NCBI RefSeq assembly: GCF_007655135.1
Contig: NC_045133.1
Coordinates: forward strand, 27,439,845 to 27,503,844
Direction: 5' to 3'
DNA length: 64,000 nucleotides
DNA from: Punica granatum
Taxonomy: Eukaryota > Streptophyta > Magnoliopsida > Myrtales > Lythraceae
Shown here: positions 22,401 to 35,200 of the stretch, piece by piece
Layout: each line of letters begins with the position of its first letter
How positions within the stretch are numbered: the first letter of the stretch is position 1
Notes under the pieces: generated by a model
Seen by the model: the letters and a program-made list of their open reading frames with translations, nothing else
Told to the model about the DNA's origin: nothing
Database searches by the model: none
Program-made: the position numbers and the translations under genes

Positions 22401-25202
22401 GACGCACATATATACAATTTGAATTGTGGATCCGGGCAAGCTCGACCCTTCCTTAAATTGTGTGACTTGACCCACGTAATTTTCTATAGAATAAAATCCT
22501 ACTAACAAGAATCAAACAAGAAATTCACTAATTTTATATGACAGTTTAAATCACCATCACGATATACACTTTTTTTTCCTCAAATTTGAAGTGTATCTGA
22601 ATCATTAAAAGTGTTGTAGATATTTCACAAGAACCCGTAGATGTTTCACACAAGTAGAAAAATCATTAATTTCTTTTTTCGGTAAAATCATTAATTTCTT
22701 GTTAAAGATCTGTAATGCATGGAATTGAAAAAAAAAAAGAAAAAAAAAGAAGGTGTTAATAAGCTGTTGCAGACTTTGCCGCATCCTTTTTCTGTTTTCG
22801 GGTAAATTGGGATTTGGGTCGTAAGAGTTCAAAGATTTGCCTAAGCTTTAGGCCCCTCTCGATCTCCTGGGTTTGGACCACGCTTTAAGCTAGATAGCTC
22901 GCCAAAAATAATCAGTTACTTGCTTGGGGGTAGGGATACTTGTTTTTGCTAATGGTCCATATCGAACTAATGTCGTCTCGGTCAAAACAATTTCAAACTG
23001 TTTATAGTAAACCTTTGGCGAACTATTACACGAAAGCAAACTTTGGTATTTCAATTGAAAATAATATACCAATAAAACAGGGAAAAAAGAAAAAGAAGGG
23101 GATGAAATGAAAACAAAAGTAGTCCTCTCGGATAAAAGAAGAGCACAAAAGATGCGAGGCCATGGGACTTATAATCCCAAAAATCCTATTAGGGCTTTAT
23201 TCACTTGCACTTGCATTTCAGCTCAGTGCGTTTTTATTGAAAATAAAACCTCTATACATGGGTTCCGGATCGGGTTTGGATCGAAGCCAATCGTGATCCA
23301 TGAGGGATATATATATATATTGTCAGTTGAGCTATAGCTAGCTAGCTAGCAAAAGCAGCTTGTTGCAAATCCAAGCAAAAATAACAAAAGAATAGAGGGG
23401 AGTTTTATTAAAATCATAAGATTAATCATGTAAACGGAGGGGGTTGAGTAGGGTACAAAAAGGAAATGTTGTCTGTTTGCAATAGCTTTCTAAGGGAGGT
23501 TGCTATATGGGGAGGGAGCTCGCCTAGTGGGCTGGAGCAACTGTTAGCTATGGCTTTATCCAACTGGTGAATAACCCATTGCCATTTCCAGATATCCATA
23601 TCATATCCTCTCTCTATTTCCTTCCCTCGTCTATTTGGACCATGCCATTGCCATTGCCATGCCATGCCATGGACCACAACAGACACGGACTGTCAGACAG
23701 AAGCAGAGAGAGAGAGAGAGAGAGACAGAAAAGAAGATCATTCTGAATCAATCTGAACTGAGATTCTCACCCCCTTCTCTCTTGCATGTGCTTTCCCAGA
23801 TTTACCCCCACACTTAGTGGCTATTATCGGTTCGCCGAACTCGGGGCACATCGAGATTAGCCAAACAAGCATGTTGAGTGACCTTAGTTACCCAAGCCAC
23901 GACACCACTAACTAAGTGCGACTCCCCCTCCCCCCCCCCAAAAAGAAAAAAAAAGAGTCGGACCTTGTTTCAGGGATTCTATTACTACCCGAGCTAACCT
24001 CTCTTGCGGGGGCAGTTTCGGGAATTGGGTGTGAAGATATGTGGAATGGAGGGGACAGGGATGCCAGAGGGTCGACGGTACAACGAAGGGGCTGAGGCTG
24101 AGGAGGACAAATCTGTGTAACCGATATATATATATATATAATACGATCTATGCGATTGGTGCAATTCTTTGATTCATAATTGATAATAAATAAATAAAAG
24201 GCAAAAAAATAATGATAATAAAAATAAATAAATAAGAAATGAAGGCGGGGATCTCTTCTTCATGATCGGACGGCCATCGCCATCATCGGTTCTGTTAGTT
24301 GTGGAGTGTGTCTTTTGTTTGGGTGCGCTGAAATCACTCGGACAACAAAAGCAGCACTTGTCTGAGATATTGTCTACCATCCCCCTCCCCTTTCTAGTCT
24401 CATATGGTACCATCCATACATACCCTACACCCCCGTCAGGGATGGTAAAATTTCCTGGTATATATGTATGTATGTATGTACAACCATCGTAAAAATACCC
24501 AAATTAAAATTGATGGATGGCATAATCGGATCGCTAACATTCAGTGCACCCATACCAACACGGGAACTCCTCGCCCGACCGATTGGCTCGTTGTTCATCG
24601 AGTAATTAAATCGCCATTTGGTGTCCATAAGCATATACCATATTAATGGGAGCCCTGCTTTTTGGCAAGTTTGTTGAGGATTTCTTACTCTGTTTTTGTA
24701 TTGTTTAGTTTTTCTAATAAACGGGACACAACCCGATAAAATTGCAGGCATACTGAATTTTGCAGATTGGGCTTTTCTCGGGTCACTGGACTTTTGCAGG
24801 TTGGGCTCGCCATGCATCTTAAGCCCAAACTTGCAAAACCGTTGCGATTGCATCCATGAATGGATGAATGAATCTCAGAATGAGGCAAGATCATAGAATC
24901 CACAACTCAAAACACATGCGGCTCGGAGGATTGATGGATGGTACAAAGAATTATAAGAAGTGCATGTCTCCACTAGATGCTTCCTTCTTCTCGTGCATCC
25001 AAATGGCCTACAAAGAAACAGATAAACTATACACTCTCTCGCTTTGCCACGCACTCAGATCACGACATAGTCAAATTCGACCTTTGTACACATAACGCGT
25101 CCAATAGCACTGCTCAAAAAAGATAAAGAAAAAATGTCACGTTATAGCTGATGTCGAATTTCTGTAATTTCCCGCTCAAATTGGGAAAACTAGATCAACA
25201 AG
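19452..25202. other. 5.7-kb gene-free spacer
   Basis: Several open frames of 60-142 codons exist, but none shows a domain, a splice partner or a composition like the genes nearby. The part next to 19451 is the SPEAR promoter and leader. Short repeats include a three-fold unit at 20119-20188, (GA)n at 23704-23726, (TA)n at 24125-24140 and poly-A/C runs near 23930. Confidence 0.5.
20119..20188 (+). repeat. three tandem copies of a 24-27 base unit
   Basis: The unit TATCCTCTTCAAAGTTT followed by a variable T-run occurs at about 20120, 20144 and 20170. Confidence 0.85.
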
Positions 25203-26213
25203 TCAGTCACTGATCGTTGCACTCCGAGATCGCTTCCGGTCCAAGAATCCACCCAAGACGATCCTTTTCTTGTACTCGGCTGAATCTGTTGCATCGCTCA
25301 CGTTATTCGGCGCCAGGCATGCAATGCTTCGATGGGCTGTGATATATAACATAGTTGAAGTGCATATAATCGCACATAACTTGCCCCAGAAGACCACAAC
25401 CAGAAGGGTTATGAACAACAACACGTAAAGACCGTTGTCGGACCGGCTCCTTTGCTCCTTAAAGCTGCATTGCCTCCGACTCGATATGAATGAGCTGGAT
25501 TGAGATGGCCTCTGACTGGAGTCGAACGATCTGGAACTCGATGAGATATTGGAATACCGCGAGGAGTCCAGGGAAAGCGAAGAGGTTAGGGCACTAGAAC
25601 CGGTGGTCCTCCTACTTCCATCATCCATTGAATCCGAGTACTCGCTTTCACTGGTCGAGGAGAGCTTGCCTTTAGACGATGGATCGGAGTCCTTGGAGTG
25701 TTTGCTCTTCGTACTCTTTTTACTCTGCCAAGGGCCAACCGATTAGGACTGAAGACATTGAGCATAAAGACAAACTAATCCAATACATCATAAGTTCCAT
25801 CGACCACAGCCGAGATCAAAGGGCAGTTGTCACACAGATTGATCGCGACAGAATCATGAACATCAATCACGAGAACATGTAATTTTGTCGAATGACATTA
25901 ATTGGAGTTTTAGATGGAGGAAACTATAACTAACCAGAGATTTCTCAAAGAACACGGCCTTGATGCCAGCCGAGAGCCCCTGGCGGCACTTCTTGATCGA
26001 ACAGCCGTCATCTGTCTGCGCTGGCGAGGGAGGCGGCAGAGAGGCTGCCCGCCCCTTCTCTGCTAAGGAGGGGGCGGGAACCCGCGCCCCTGCCTTGTGG
26101 TCGGTCTCATCGTCGCTAAATGCAGGCCTAAAGCACTTGAAAAAACCGATGCTGCTGCCGCTGCCACCGCTGTTCCTCCTCCTTCGCCTCTTCTCGGCTT
26201 TTGGAGACGTCAT
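25203..26213 (-). CDS. Ser-rich single-pass membrane protein, unknown function
   Basis: Two exons, 26213-25935 and 25724-25203, phase 0; 266 residues. The ATG at 26213 is followed by a basic run (KAEKRRRRR) and GSSIGFFKCFRP. The middle is Ser/Lys-rich with low complexity (about residues 94-170) and ends in a strongly hydrophobic segment, LYVLLFITLLVVVFWGKLCAIIC (about residues 185-207). After it come a short hydrophobic stretch and the tail EYKKRIVLGGFLDRKR. I recognise a general type of plant uncharacterised transmembrane protein with this tail style but cannot name a family. The membrane segment and the matched splice sites (CTG/GTTAGT and TTGGCAG/AGT) make it credible as a gene. Function is unknown. 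Confidence 0.68.
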
Positions 26214-28124
26214 TCTGTGAAGGGAGAATCTCAGGAACCGCCAGGAATCTCAGAGGGGTGCGCTAGGACGGAGGAGGAGGGGGTTTTATTCCTCGTGGCA
26301 CGGCGGCAGTCGAGAGTCTACGGGGCAGGCATTGGCCAGGTTTCGGAGCAGTTGGCTTATATTGAATTGAATCAATGAACTTGCGGAGATCAGAACCGGA
26401 CGGAGGATAAGAAGAAGGCTGTTTGAACATGGAGCGTAGCGGTTGGCCTTTTCGGTCTTCCCGCGATCAATTGTTTATTTTTGGGCAGTCAACGGATTCG
26501 ACCGGCACGACTGGTCTATTTTTCGCAACAGCCAATAATAATCTGGATTTTTATTTTGTTTTTATCCCCCCAAATTTAGGGGCAAAACTTGATTTAAAAA
26601 AAAAAAAGTCGGGAAGAAAGGAAAATTGTGTGAGTCGCTGTCAAGTGGAATTATCTGAGATTCTTAACACATTTCTGACCAAAATGAGATTTGCCGGCTG
26701 AAATTGAGCAATTCTTCGGTGTTGTCAGATCACAACAAACGTGGTAATGAGTGCTAGAAGCTCGAGTATTTGTCACAATTACTCTTAATTAATGTTACTA
26801 TTTAATTGATTGTTCATTAGCACATCATTGTTGATAAGTCGATTGATAATTTTTCGTAATCTTTATATTGGCCCATGCCATTGGTACATGTCTTGGAAAA
26901 GAAATCTTTGGCAGATGAAACAGATTCACACTCACCTGCTTTGTAATATATGCACCAAATCTTTCGAATTATTTCATGAAAAATAAGACTCAATCGGGTG
27001 ATTTATCGTTAACTTATATCACGTTTCTTTCATACATATAGGAAATTTCTCATATCTCTTTTAATTTTCAATTTGCTTATATTCTAAAAACACTTCATTG
27101 TAACCCAAAAAAGGAACATTTCCTTTCGTTTAAATTGGAAATGAGACTGAAATTCCATCAATTATATATTTTATCTAAAATTTATCCCAGATAATGTTTG
27201 CTGTGTTCGAAGAAAACATATACTTAATAATAGAAAACAAAAAATCCAAACCAGTTGCTATGTTCTTAGCAAATTCTTTTATTTGGAAGTAATCTACTCT
27301 TTTTTTTTTTGGTTGTTCCTTTATTTGGCGAGAGTGGAAATAGTCTTCTGGTCGTGTTTTTATCATGTAGGGAAGGAACATACCGTGTGTGGAATCTTTT
27401 GAGTCTTTTGACTGAGCTGAGGGAGTAATGTGATTTGACTTGGACTTCCTCTGCGTTGACTGTTGCCAATTGCCGCGATCAGGAACCCTTTTCCACCTAC
27501 CGTAACTTGTCCGTCGGGGTCCGACTCCTAACCCATAGGACAATCCCGAATGCCGACAGCATAGAAGTCTCAGAAGAGTGACGAAATTTGTATTTTGTAA
27601 ATTGACCAACCCGATGATCCTCGGAATTTTTATTACACGCAAATTTAGTTTATAGTGACGGGATTTCTAATGCCGTGTGACAAGAATTGATCTGATCTCT
27701 GTAAGAGGCCGGAACCCGACTAAACTTCAGGTAAAAATAGGCATGAAAAAGGTAAATTTTAGAAAGATTTCCTTACGTAGTGATCATATATATCAAGGTT
27801 GCACGGAAGGCAAATCATTCCATTCCAATCTTATAAAAAGTTTACGGCGTGAGGCTAGTTGGTTTTAGTGGGCTCGACTTTCTGGGTCCTTACATGGGCC
27901 CAGCTTAGTATTGGGCTGGACCTTTGTCCATAGGCCGATGAAACAACCTACCCATAGCCCAAGCCCCTCATAGAATGTTGACGGCAGGTCTTCCAATTTA
28001 GCTCGGCTGAGAAGGAAGATGTCCATAGTGTAGACCCGTTGATAGTCGGGTTTGCCATTCGAAAATGGGTCATGCATCTCATTTTGGTGAATCGATATCC
28101 CAAATGGCACGGATCGTTGGGCCG
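26214..28124. other. gene-free spacer
   Basis: No supported gene. The first 200 bases are the GC-rich leader and promoter of the minus-strand membrane protein gene. The remainder is AT-rich with scattered short frames lacking any domain. Confidence 0.5.
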
Positions 28125-28330
28125 TCCAACCACTAGAGATGATGGCTTAGTGGTTTCAAACTTGTTCCCATATAGTTTGGAGACTCTAGATCTGAGTTTG
28201 AATCTCCTCGGGGATATACGATAGGGTGGGCTCTTTGACTTGGGTTCGAGATTATCTTTGACTTATGTGAACTATATTAGGTCCTTGATGATACAATATT
28301 GACATGGCTAGTACTTGTACTGATTATTCA
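28125..28330 (+). mobile_element. candidate tRNA-derived SINE
   Basis: A Pol III-like A box (TGGCTTAGTGG, 28143-28153) is followed 43 bases later by a B-box-like sequence (AGTTTGAATCTCC, 28195-28207, differing from GGTTCGANTCC at few positions). No tRNA cloverleaf can be drawn, so a tRNA-related SINE head is the best reading. The 3' end and target duplication are not clear, so the borders are approximate. Confidence 0.4.
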
Positions 28331-28778
28331 GTTCGTCTGATATATTTGCGATCGAACACTAGAGCCGAACATTGCGCAGTGGAAGGAGACAATGTCGCCA
28401 TCGCTGCAACCCACCATTTTATCCGACAAAAAAGATAACCGGTTATTCGGTCATTAAGTAATCCACCATCTTATCGTCCCTAGGGGATTCAAGTTGAGAT
28501 TTGTGTGGAATCATCAAGAGACAGTTAATATCAGCCCTTTATTTACTTTTGCACTTTATAATGGATCAATTTTTATCGTCCCTTTTCTAGACGAGTTCTT
28601 GATCCCTTTGCTGATCCGATGACCTAAGAGACCAAGCGAACCTAATATGATGGCACAGATGGACCAAATGACCGATCGGAAAAGGAATGCGTCATTGTAT
28701 TTTTACAGTTTGCACGATAAAACAATTTATTTCAAAATAATAATAATAATAATAAATCAACCCGACCCGAGCCGTTTA

Positions 28779-28947
28779 TGCTCTGTTTGGTTTCGCAATT
28801 AAAATAATAAAAATTTTAATTTTAACTTTAATTTTAACTCAACGCACTAAATAATAAAAATACGTATTTTTCAAATTAAAAATTTTAATTTTAATTTTAA
28901 CTCATTTTTTTCACGATAAAATCAAAGTTGCTTTACGAAACGAGACA
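28779..28947. mobile_element. 169-bp MITE with TTA target duplication
   Basis: The left end TGCTCTGTTTGGTTTCGCAA and the right end TTGCTTTACGAAACGAGACA are imperfect inverted repeats. TTA precedes the left end (28776-28778) and follows the right end (28948-28950), the 3-base TSD pattern of PIF/Harbinger-derived (Tourist) MITEs. The interior is AT-rich and non-coding. Confidence 0.65.
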
Positions 28948-29157
28948 TTAGATTCCGGAGAGGAGGAGGAAAAGCCCGAACCAAAATCAATGAGTCGCGT
29001 CCGGTAAAAGCAGATTCTCCAGTTCTCTCACTCGTCTCTCTCACAGACTCTTTCTTCTTCCTCGTCCGAAGAGCATTGAACTTTGCTCAGAAGAAGGTCT
29101 AGGGCAAAGGTAAAGGCGAAGCAAAGCATCTCCGCTCTCTCTCTCTGACACACACAC

Positions 29158-29182
29158 GCACGCACGCACGCACGCACGCACG
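29158..29182 (+). repeat. (CACG)n repeat in the UBP14 leader
   Basis: A CA-rich then CACG-repeated stretch about 40 bases before the UBP14 start codon, so probably in its 5' UTR. Confidence 0.8.
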
Positions 29183-29221
29183 CTTCATTGGCGGAGTCTC
29201 TGCTGATTTCCGTTCAGAGAG

Positions 29222-32200
29222 ATGGCAACTCCGATGGACCTGCTCAGGTCCAACCTCTCCCGGGTTCGGATCCCTGAACCCACCAACCGTATTTACAAGC
29301 AAGAGTGCTGCGTCTCCTTCGACACTCCGGTAACTCTCTTCCTCCTTCCCCACCCAAACTACATTTTTTCTCTTTCGATCGCGTCAGGAAGTTTGTGGGG
29401 TTCATGGAACGCTGTCTAGCTGCCCGCACCAGCTGAAAAGTCGAGCAATTTACCCTACTCAGAAGACACCTTAAGTTCCTTTCCCTTTTTTTTTTTTGGG
29501 CATCATTTGTTGTTTGTTGACGGCTGACTGTGGTTCAGAGTGAGAGAGGGGATGAAGGTACGCGCTACATATTCTCTAGCTTAGGTGTTGGAGCTCAATC
29601 AAAACCCGGGAAGTTGCGGGGCTATGGGTTTTGGGGCATTGCAATTTATGTCAGGGATTAATAACATAACACCCATTGCATATGGCATGATATCGCAGGG
29701 GGAATGCCGAGTCGCTGCCTAGCAGCCTTACCAAATATAATGAGTGAATTTAGAGTTGACATGAATAAGCTATGAATTGCATCTGATTGTTGGATCTGCT
29801 CAAGGTGTTTGTTTATTAATGGTCAAGGTGCAGTTATCCTTGCATGGATGAAAAATCACGGTTATCATTCGTTTTGGAACTTTTTTCTTTTTTCATTCGG
29901 TCCTCTGATACCCGAAAGAAGTTTTCGAATTTTCTTCTCGAGTTCATAGTTTCGCTGTAATTTATTGCAGAGGTCTGAAGGTGGCCTGTATATAGACATG
30001 ACCACATTTCTTGCATTTGGGAAGGAGTATGTGGGCTGGAACTATGAGAAGACTGGTAATCCAGTCTACTTGCATATTAAACAGACAAAGAAGCCGGTTC
30101 CTGAAGATAGACCTTCAAAGAAACCTACACTTTTGGCAATAGGTATGTTTTTCTTGCGCCGTCATGCGGCTATTTTTACAATGCTCGAGGTTATATAAAT
30201 TTCATCTTCTCATTCTGAATTGGTTTTCTGCTACTTGTTTAGATGGCTCATAGATGTTTGAAGATCAATGTGCTATTAAAATGCTTTGTTGCTTACTGCT
30301 GTGTATTAAGTGCTGCTGCGAGTAGCAATAGAGGTTTAATATATTTTGTTGACTTGTAGGTGTTGATGGGGGTTTCGACAACAATGAAACTGAATATGAA
30401 GAATCTTACAGTATCGTTATATTACCTGCTCATGTAGCGCTGCCTTTTCCTTCAGTGGAGTTGCCGGAGAAGGTGCTTTTCCAGTCTCCCTCAGACCTCT
30501 TAAGTCCCTTGATGTTTTCTTTGAGAGTTTATTGGTTAAAGTTTGAAATTATAATATTGAGGTACCCCACTTGATTGCATATGTTATTGCCTTGTAAAAA
30601 TTTTGCAGGTGAGGTTGGCCGTTGATGCTGTTCTAATAGCTGAAGGTGCCGAGCGGAAAGAGCAAGTCGCAGCATGGGTAGCAGATAAGAAGCAAGTCAG
30701 TGCATATGCCATGAACTTACAGCAGATAGATAATGGCGTGACTATTCCTCCTTCGGGTTGGAAATGTGCTAGGTGTGACCAAACTGAGAATCTGTGGCTC
30801 AATTTAACTGATGGAATGATCCTCTGTGGGAGGAGAAATTGGGATGGAACTGGTGGCAACAATCATGCAGTCGAACACTACAAGGAGACAGGTTACCCAC
30901 TTGCAGTCAAACTTGGGACCATAACTGCTGATTTAGAAGGAGCAGGTAAAATCACTAATCAGTATAGAGCGAACTATTGATGATTTTTTCCAGCTCATTT
31001 TGACTTTTGAAATTATATCTTTATTAAACCTATTGGAATTGTATCTTTTGAAAGAAATGGTTTGTCCGAAGCACAAGCTTAATTCTCAGACTCCCTTATG
31101 GTTGTTGTGTCACTTCTAAGTTTGATAAATAAAAAAAAATTTGGGTAGAAGTTTGATTGCAGATATATCTCTTATAAATGTTTAAACACATTAATTTTGT
31201 GGTCTTTGTGGCTGCTCAGATGTTTTTTCATATCCGGAGGATGAAAGTGTGTTGGACCCTCATCTAGCTCAGCATTTAGCATTTTTTGGGATTGATTTCT
31301 CAGCATTGCAGAAGGTTGGTCGCTTCTATCTTATTAGACTTATTTTGGGTTTGGCATATGTGGTGTAATTATGAAATGCAATCATGTAAATTAAAATACT
31401 ATAATATGACATCCTTGAATATCTTTAGATTCTGACAAGATCTTGTGGTGTCTAACTGCTGTTGATGTCCTCATTCGTCCATCTCCTTGTCACGGCCACT
31501 ACTATTCTCCTTGAAATTACTTTGTTTTTTGGGGATGATACAGATGTTTCTTATGGATGAAGCTGACATCCTGCTGTTATTATTTGCAGACAGAAATGAC
31601 AACTGCGGAAAAGGAACTTGACCAGAACACTAATTTTGATTGGAACCGAATTCAAGAAAGTGGGAAGGAGCTGGAACCACTTTATGGTCCTGGTTATACT
31701 GGACTTGTTAATCTTGGCAATAGGTAATTAGCTGTTATTGTGGAGGTTGATTTTCCCCTCTTTTTTAGCTTGTTGATTATGAAGATGCATTTGAGTCAAT
31801 TTATTTCTCTGCAGTTGCTATCTGGCGGCAACGATGCAAGTTGTCTTCTCAACCCAATCCTTCTGTTCACGGTCAGCCAGCTTATCCTGGGAATTGTCAT
31901 TTATTTTTTGGCTGATTTTCAAACTTGAATTTAGTAGTTGAGCTTTATTTTGTTTCTAGGTATTTTGTGAATCAAAGCCTAAAAGCAGCTTTCGAGAGGG
32001 CTCCAGCAGATCCAACCATCGATTTAAACATGCAATTGTAAGTGGTCAGCCACCAATGGTGTTACCTTTCATGAATTTTTTTTCTGCAATATTTATGTTC
32101 AGAATATGAAATCCCCTATGGAAAACAAGGGGGAAAGCAATTATTGCCTAAATTTTGTTCTCATATTTGGAAATAAGTGCACCGATGGAGTACAATGTAT

Positions 32201-35200
32201 CTTTTTTGTTACCCTCTCTTTGAAGCACTTGCAGATAATATCAACTTGAACTTCTCTGACAGAGTAAAGTTGGCGCATGGTTTACTCTCTGGAAAATACT
32301 CGGTTCCTGCAATGAAGGTATGGTTTTCGAGCATTACCTTTTAATTTCTTCAAAACATTTTCTTTTGCAGATTTGTGGCTGACTCTTTCCTTTGTTTTAC
32401 AGGAAGAAGATAATGCTGATAGTGCAAAAGATGTAAGTTTTCTGGCTGAAAAATCCTGCTTTTATCATTGTTTTCTGTTGTTTGTGCATTATGTTTTAGC
32501 ATGTGATCTGTGCCTCTACTTGGCAAGATGCAGTTTCTTGTTTTCCATGATTGTGGTCCTATTAGGAAGGACATAATGTAGTATCTGTCTATTCAGAGAG
32601 CCACCTGCTGTGTCTATTCTTCACTAGAATCTGTTTCTCACATATAAACCATGCAAAGTGAACGTTTGTTCTGTCATATCTTTTAAAATCAGTTTCTCTT
32701 GACCTTGATACGAGCTATTAGTTTGGTAGGATCTTATATTAGCTAGCTGTTATAATATTCTTGTGGTGCTTCTCTCCTCTGGTTTCTTATGATGGCTACT
32801 GCCTTTATAATTTGTTTTCTGTTCCTCTCCGTCTGCAAATTTTCAGAAACAGGAAGGGATCCCCCCTCGTATGTTCAAAACAGTAATTGCTGCTAGCCAT
32901 CCCGAATTTTCGACAATGAGGCAACAGGTACATGCTCCTTCTAAATGAAACTTTCGCTTGCCCGATTTAGGTGTATGAGTTCTGTTGAATGAAACTTTTC
33001 CTTTGTGACAAGTGGTCCTATAGGGCTCCTTTTATCCTTTTCTCCTTTTCTCTTTTTTTTTTCTTATTTCATCCTTGAAATTTTAATGCATTTGCTAAAT
33101 TATAATTTAATAAGTTTCACAAGTCTTAAAATCTTACCTGTCAAAAAGATCAACACGGTAGTTAATTAGTAATTGCTTATAATTTATTTATGTGATAGCC
33201 AGTTTTACACAAGTTTAATTTCATGAAAAATTTATTTTTAATTTATTTTTATAATAGTTTTTCTTTTACTCAATTCTCCAATTTTTATATATTTTGAAGA
33301 AAATTAAAAAATTACCTGAAATTAAGATTATGCAAGTTTGAGTGTCAAATAAATAATTTATGGTCCGAGGAATTGTTATGTTAAGAGTTTTTTGGCAAGT
33401 CAAATTTTAAGACTTATTGAAATTTTTTATTTAAAATTTTTCAAATGCCCTCTAACTTCGAGGATTAATTGTGGGGAAAAAATTAAAAAGAGATAATTAA
33501 TCGTCATTGGTCCACTTGTCAAACTAAGGGAAAGTTCCTGATGAAACTCTAGTTAAAGGGCTCGACTGTGTTTCTTAACAAAAAAATTAAACTCTTTGAA
33601 ATGGTAGTTGAATAAATGCTTAAGGTATGAAAAGTAACTTAATAAATGTATTTAAGTAGAAGGGTCTTTTCGGTCAAGTAACTCACCTGTTCACAATGAA
33701 AACCAGTCTGAACCAGCTGGTTTGATTGGTGCACGTGCGTATCCATTCTTTTTTTCTCTCTCCCTCTCTTGAACCAGAGTATGTCTTATCAGTTTTTTTT
33801 TTTTATAAACTATAGTCACACGATAGTTTTATGTTACCTTGACTTGTATTTTCCGGAATATATTGTTCTATCGACTGACAAGTCGTGGATTCTGGTCACT
33901 TGACCATGTTACTTCAGAAGCTGGTCCAGTTATTGACGGCTAGTATTTATTTTTATAGTAGACCAAACAAAATTCTATTCTACTACTTGACAATATATAT
34001 TCCCCTATTTTGTTAGCTTTAACTTTGTTGCCAGTCTGAGTTTTTGCCACCTACTGAATGTGCAGGATGCCTTGGAGTTTTTCCTACATTTTCTTGATCA
34101 AGTGGAGCGCTCAAATGGTGGGAATCCAGAGTTGGACCCCTCAAGAAGTTTCAAGTTTGGTATTGAAGATCGAATTTTGTGCCCATCTGGGAGAGTCGCT
34201 TACAACAAGAGGCTTGATTACATTCTTTCATTAAATATTCCGCTTCATGAAGCCACAAATAAAGGTATTTTCTTTCTTTTCTTTTTAGACATGTAATCAT
34301 TTTGAGTGACTTCTCTTCCTTTTGTGTTCCAGAGGAACTAAAAGCATTTGACAAATTAAAGGCTGAAAGAGCTTCAGAAGGGAAGGCACCGTAAGTTCAT
34401 TGGACCTTGTCTTCACCATCTTCTTCTATTCTATCTCAGATCTTTGATGGAGCATGTAATCCATGCAGGTCTAATGACGAAATTGTACGTCCAAGGGTTC
34501 CTCTGGAAGCATGTCTGGCCAGCTTTTCTGCTCCAGAGGAGGTCCAAGATTTCTACAGCACTGCCTTGAAGGCTAAGACAACAGCTATTAAGTAAGCTGT
34601 GTGATCTTTCAAAGGTTTCAGCATTTTAGTTTGTTTTGCTTAGATATTCTAACCTAAAAGATTTAAGTTAGCTCATTCAAAGTTCAGCAGGCGGTTCTGT
34701 TCCCCTCCCGATATGATCGAGATTGAAACAGATTGGAGCCTATCAAGCCCATTTCTTGTTTTTGTTTCTCCTTTGCTTTAGGTTTTCTAGAATTTGATGG
34801 CCAAACATATCCAAGGGTTTACTTGTTAGAAGAATAGATTGTTATGCTGATAAGTAAATTGTATGAGTTATCTTCAGCACCAGTGAATTACTGACAAAGA
34901 AAATCCGATGTAATATATTGTTTTCCCCTTATGGTAGGACTGCTGGTCTGACTTCATTTCCCGACTATTTGGTGCTTCACATGCGGAAGTTTGTCATGGA
35001 GGCAGGCTGGGTCCCCAAGAAGCTTGGTATATTGCTTTTTTGTTACTTGCCTTTCTTTCATCTTAAGTTGTTCGACATCAGCTGATTTCTTTTAATTTTG
35101 TTCGGTTCAGATGTATATATAGATGTTCCGGATATTATAGACATCAGTCATATGCGGAGCAAGGGTCTTCAACCCGGGGAGGAGCTGTTACCTGAGGGTG

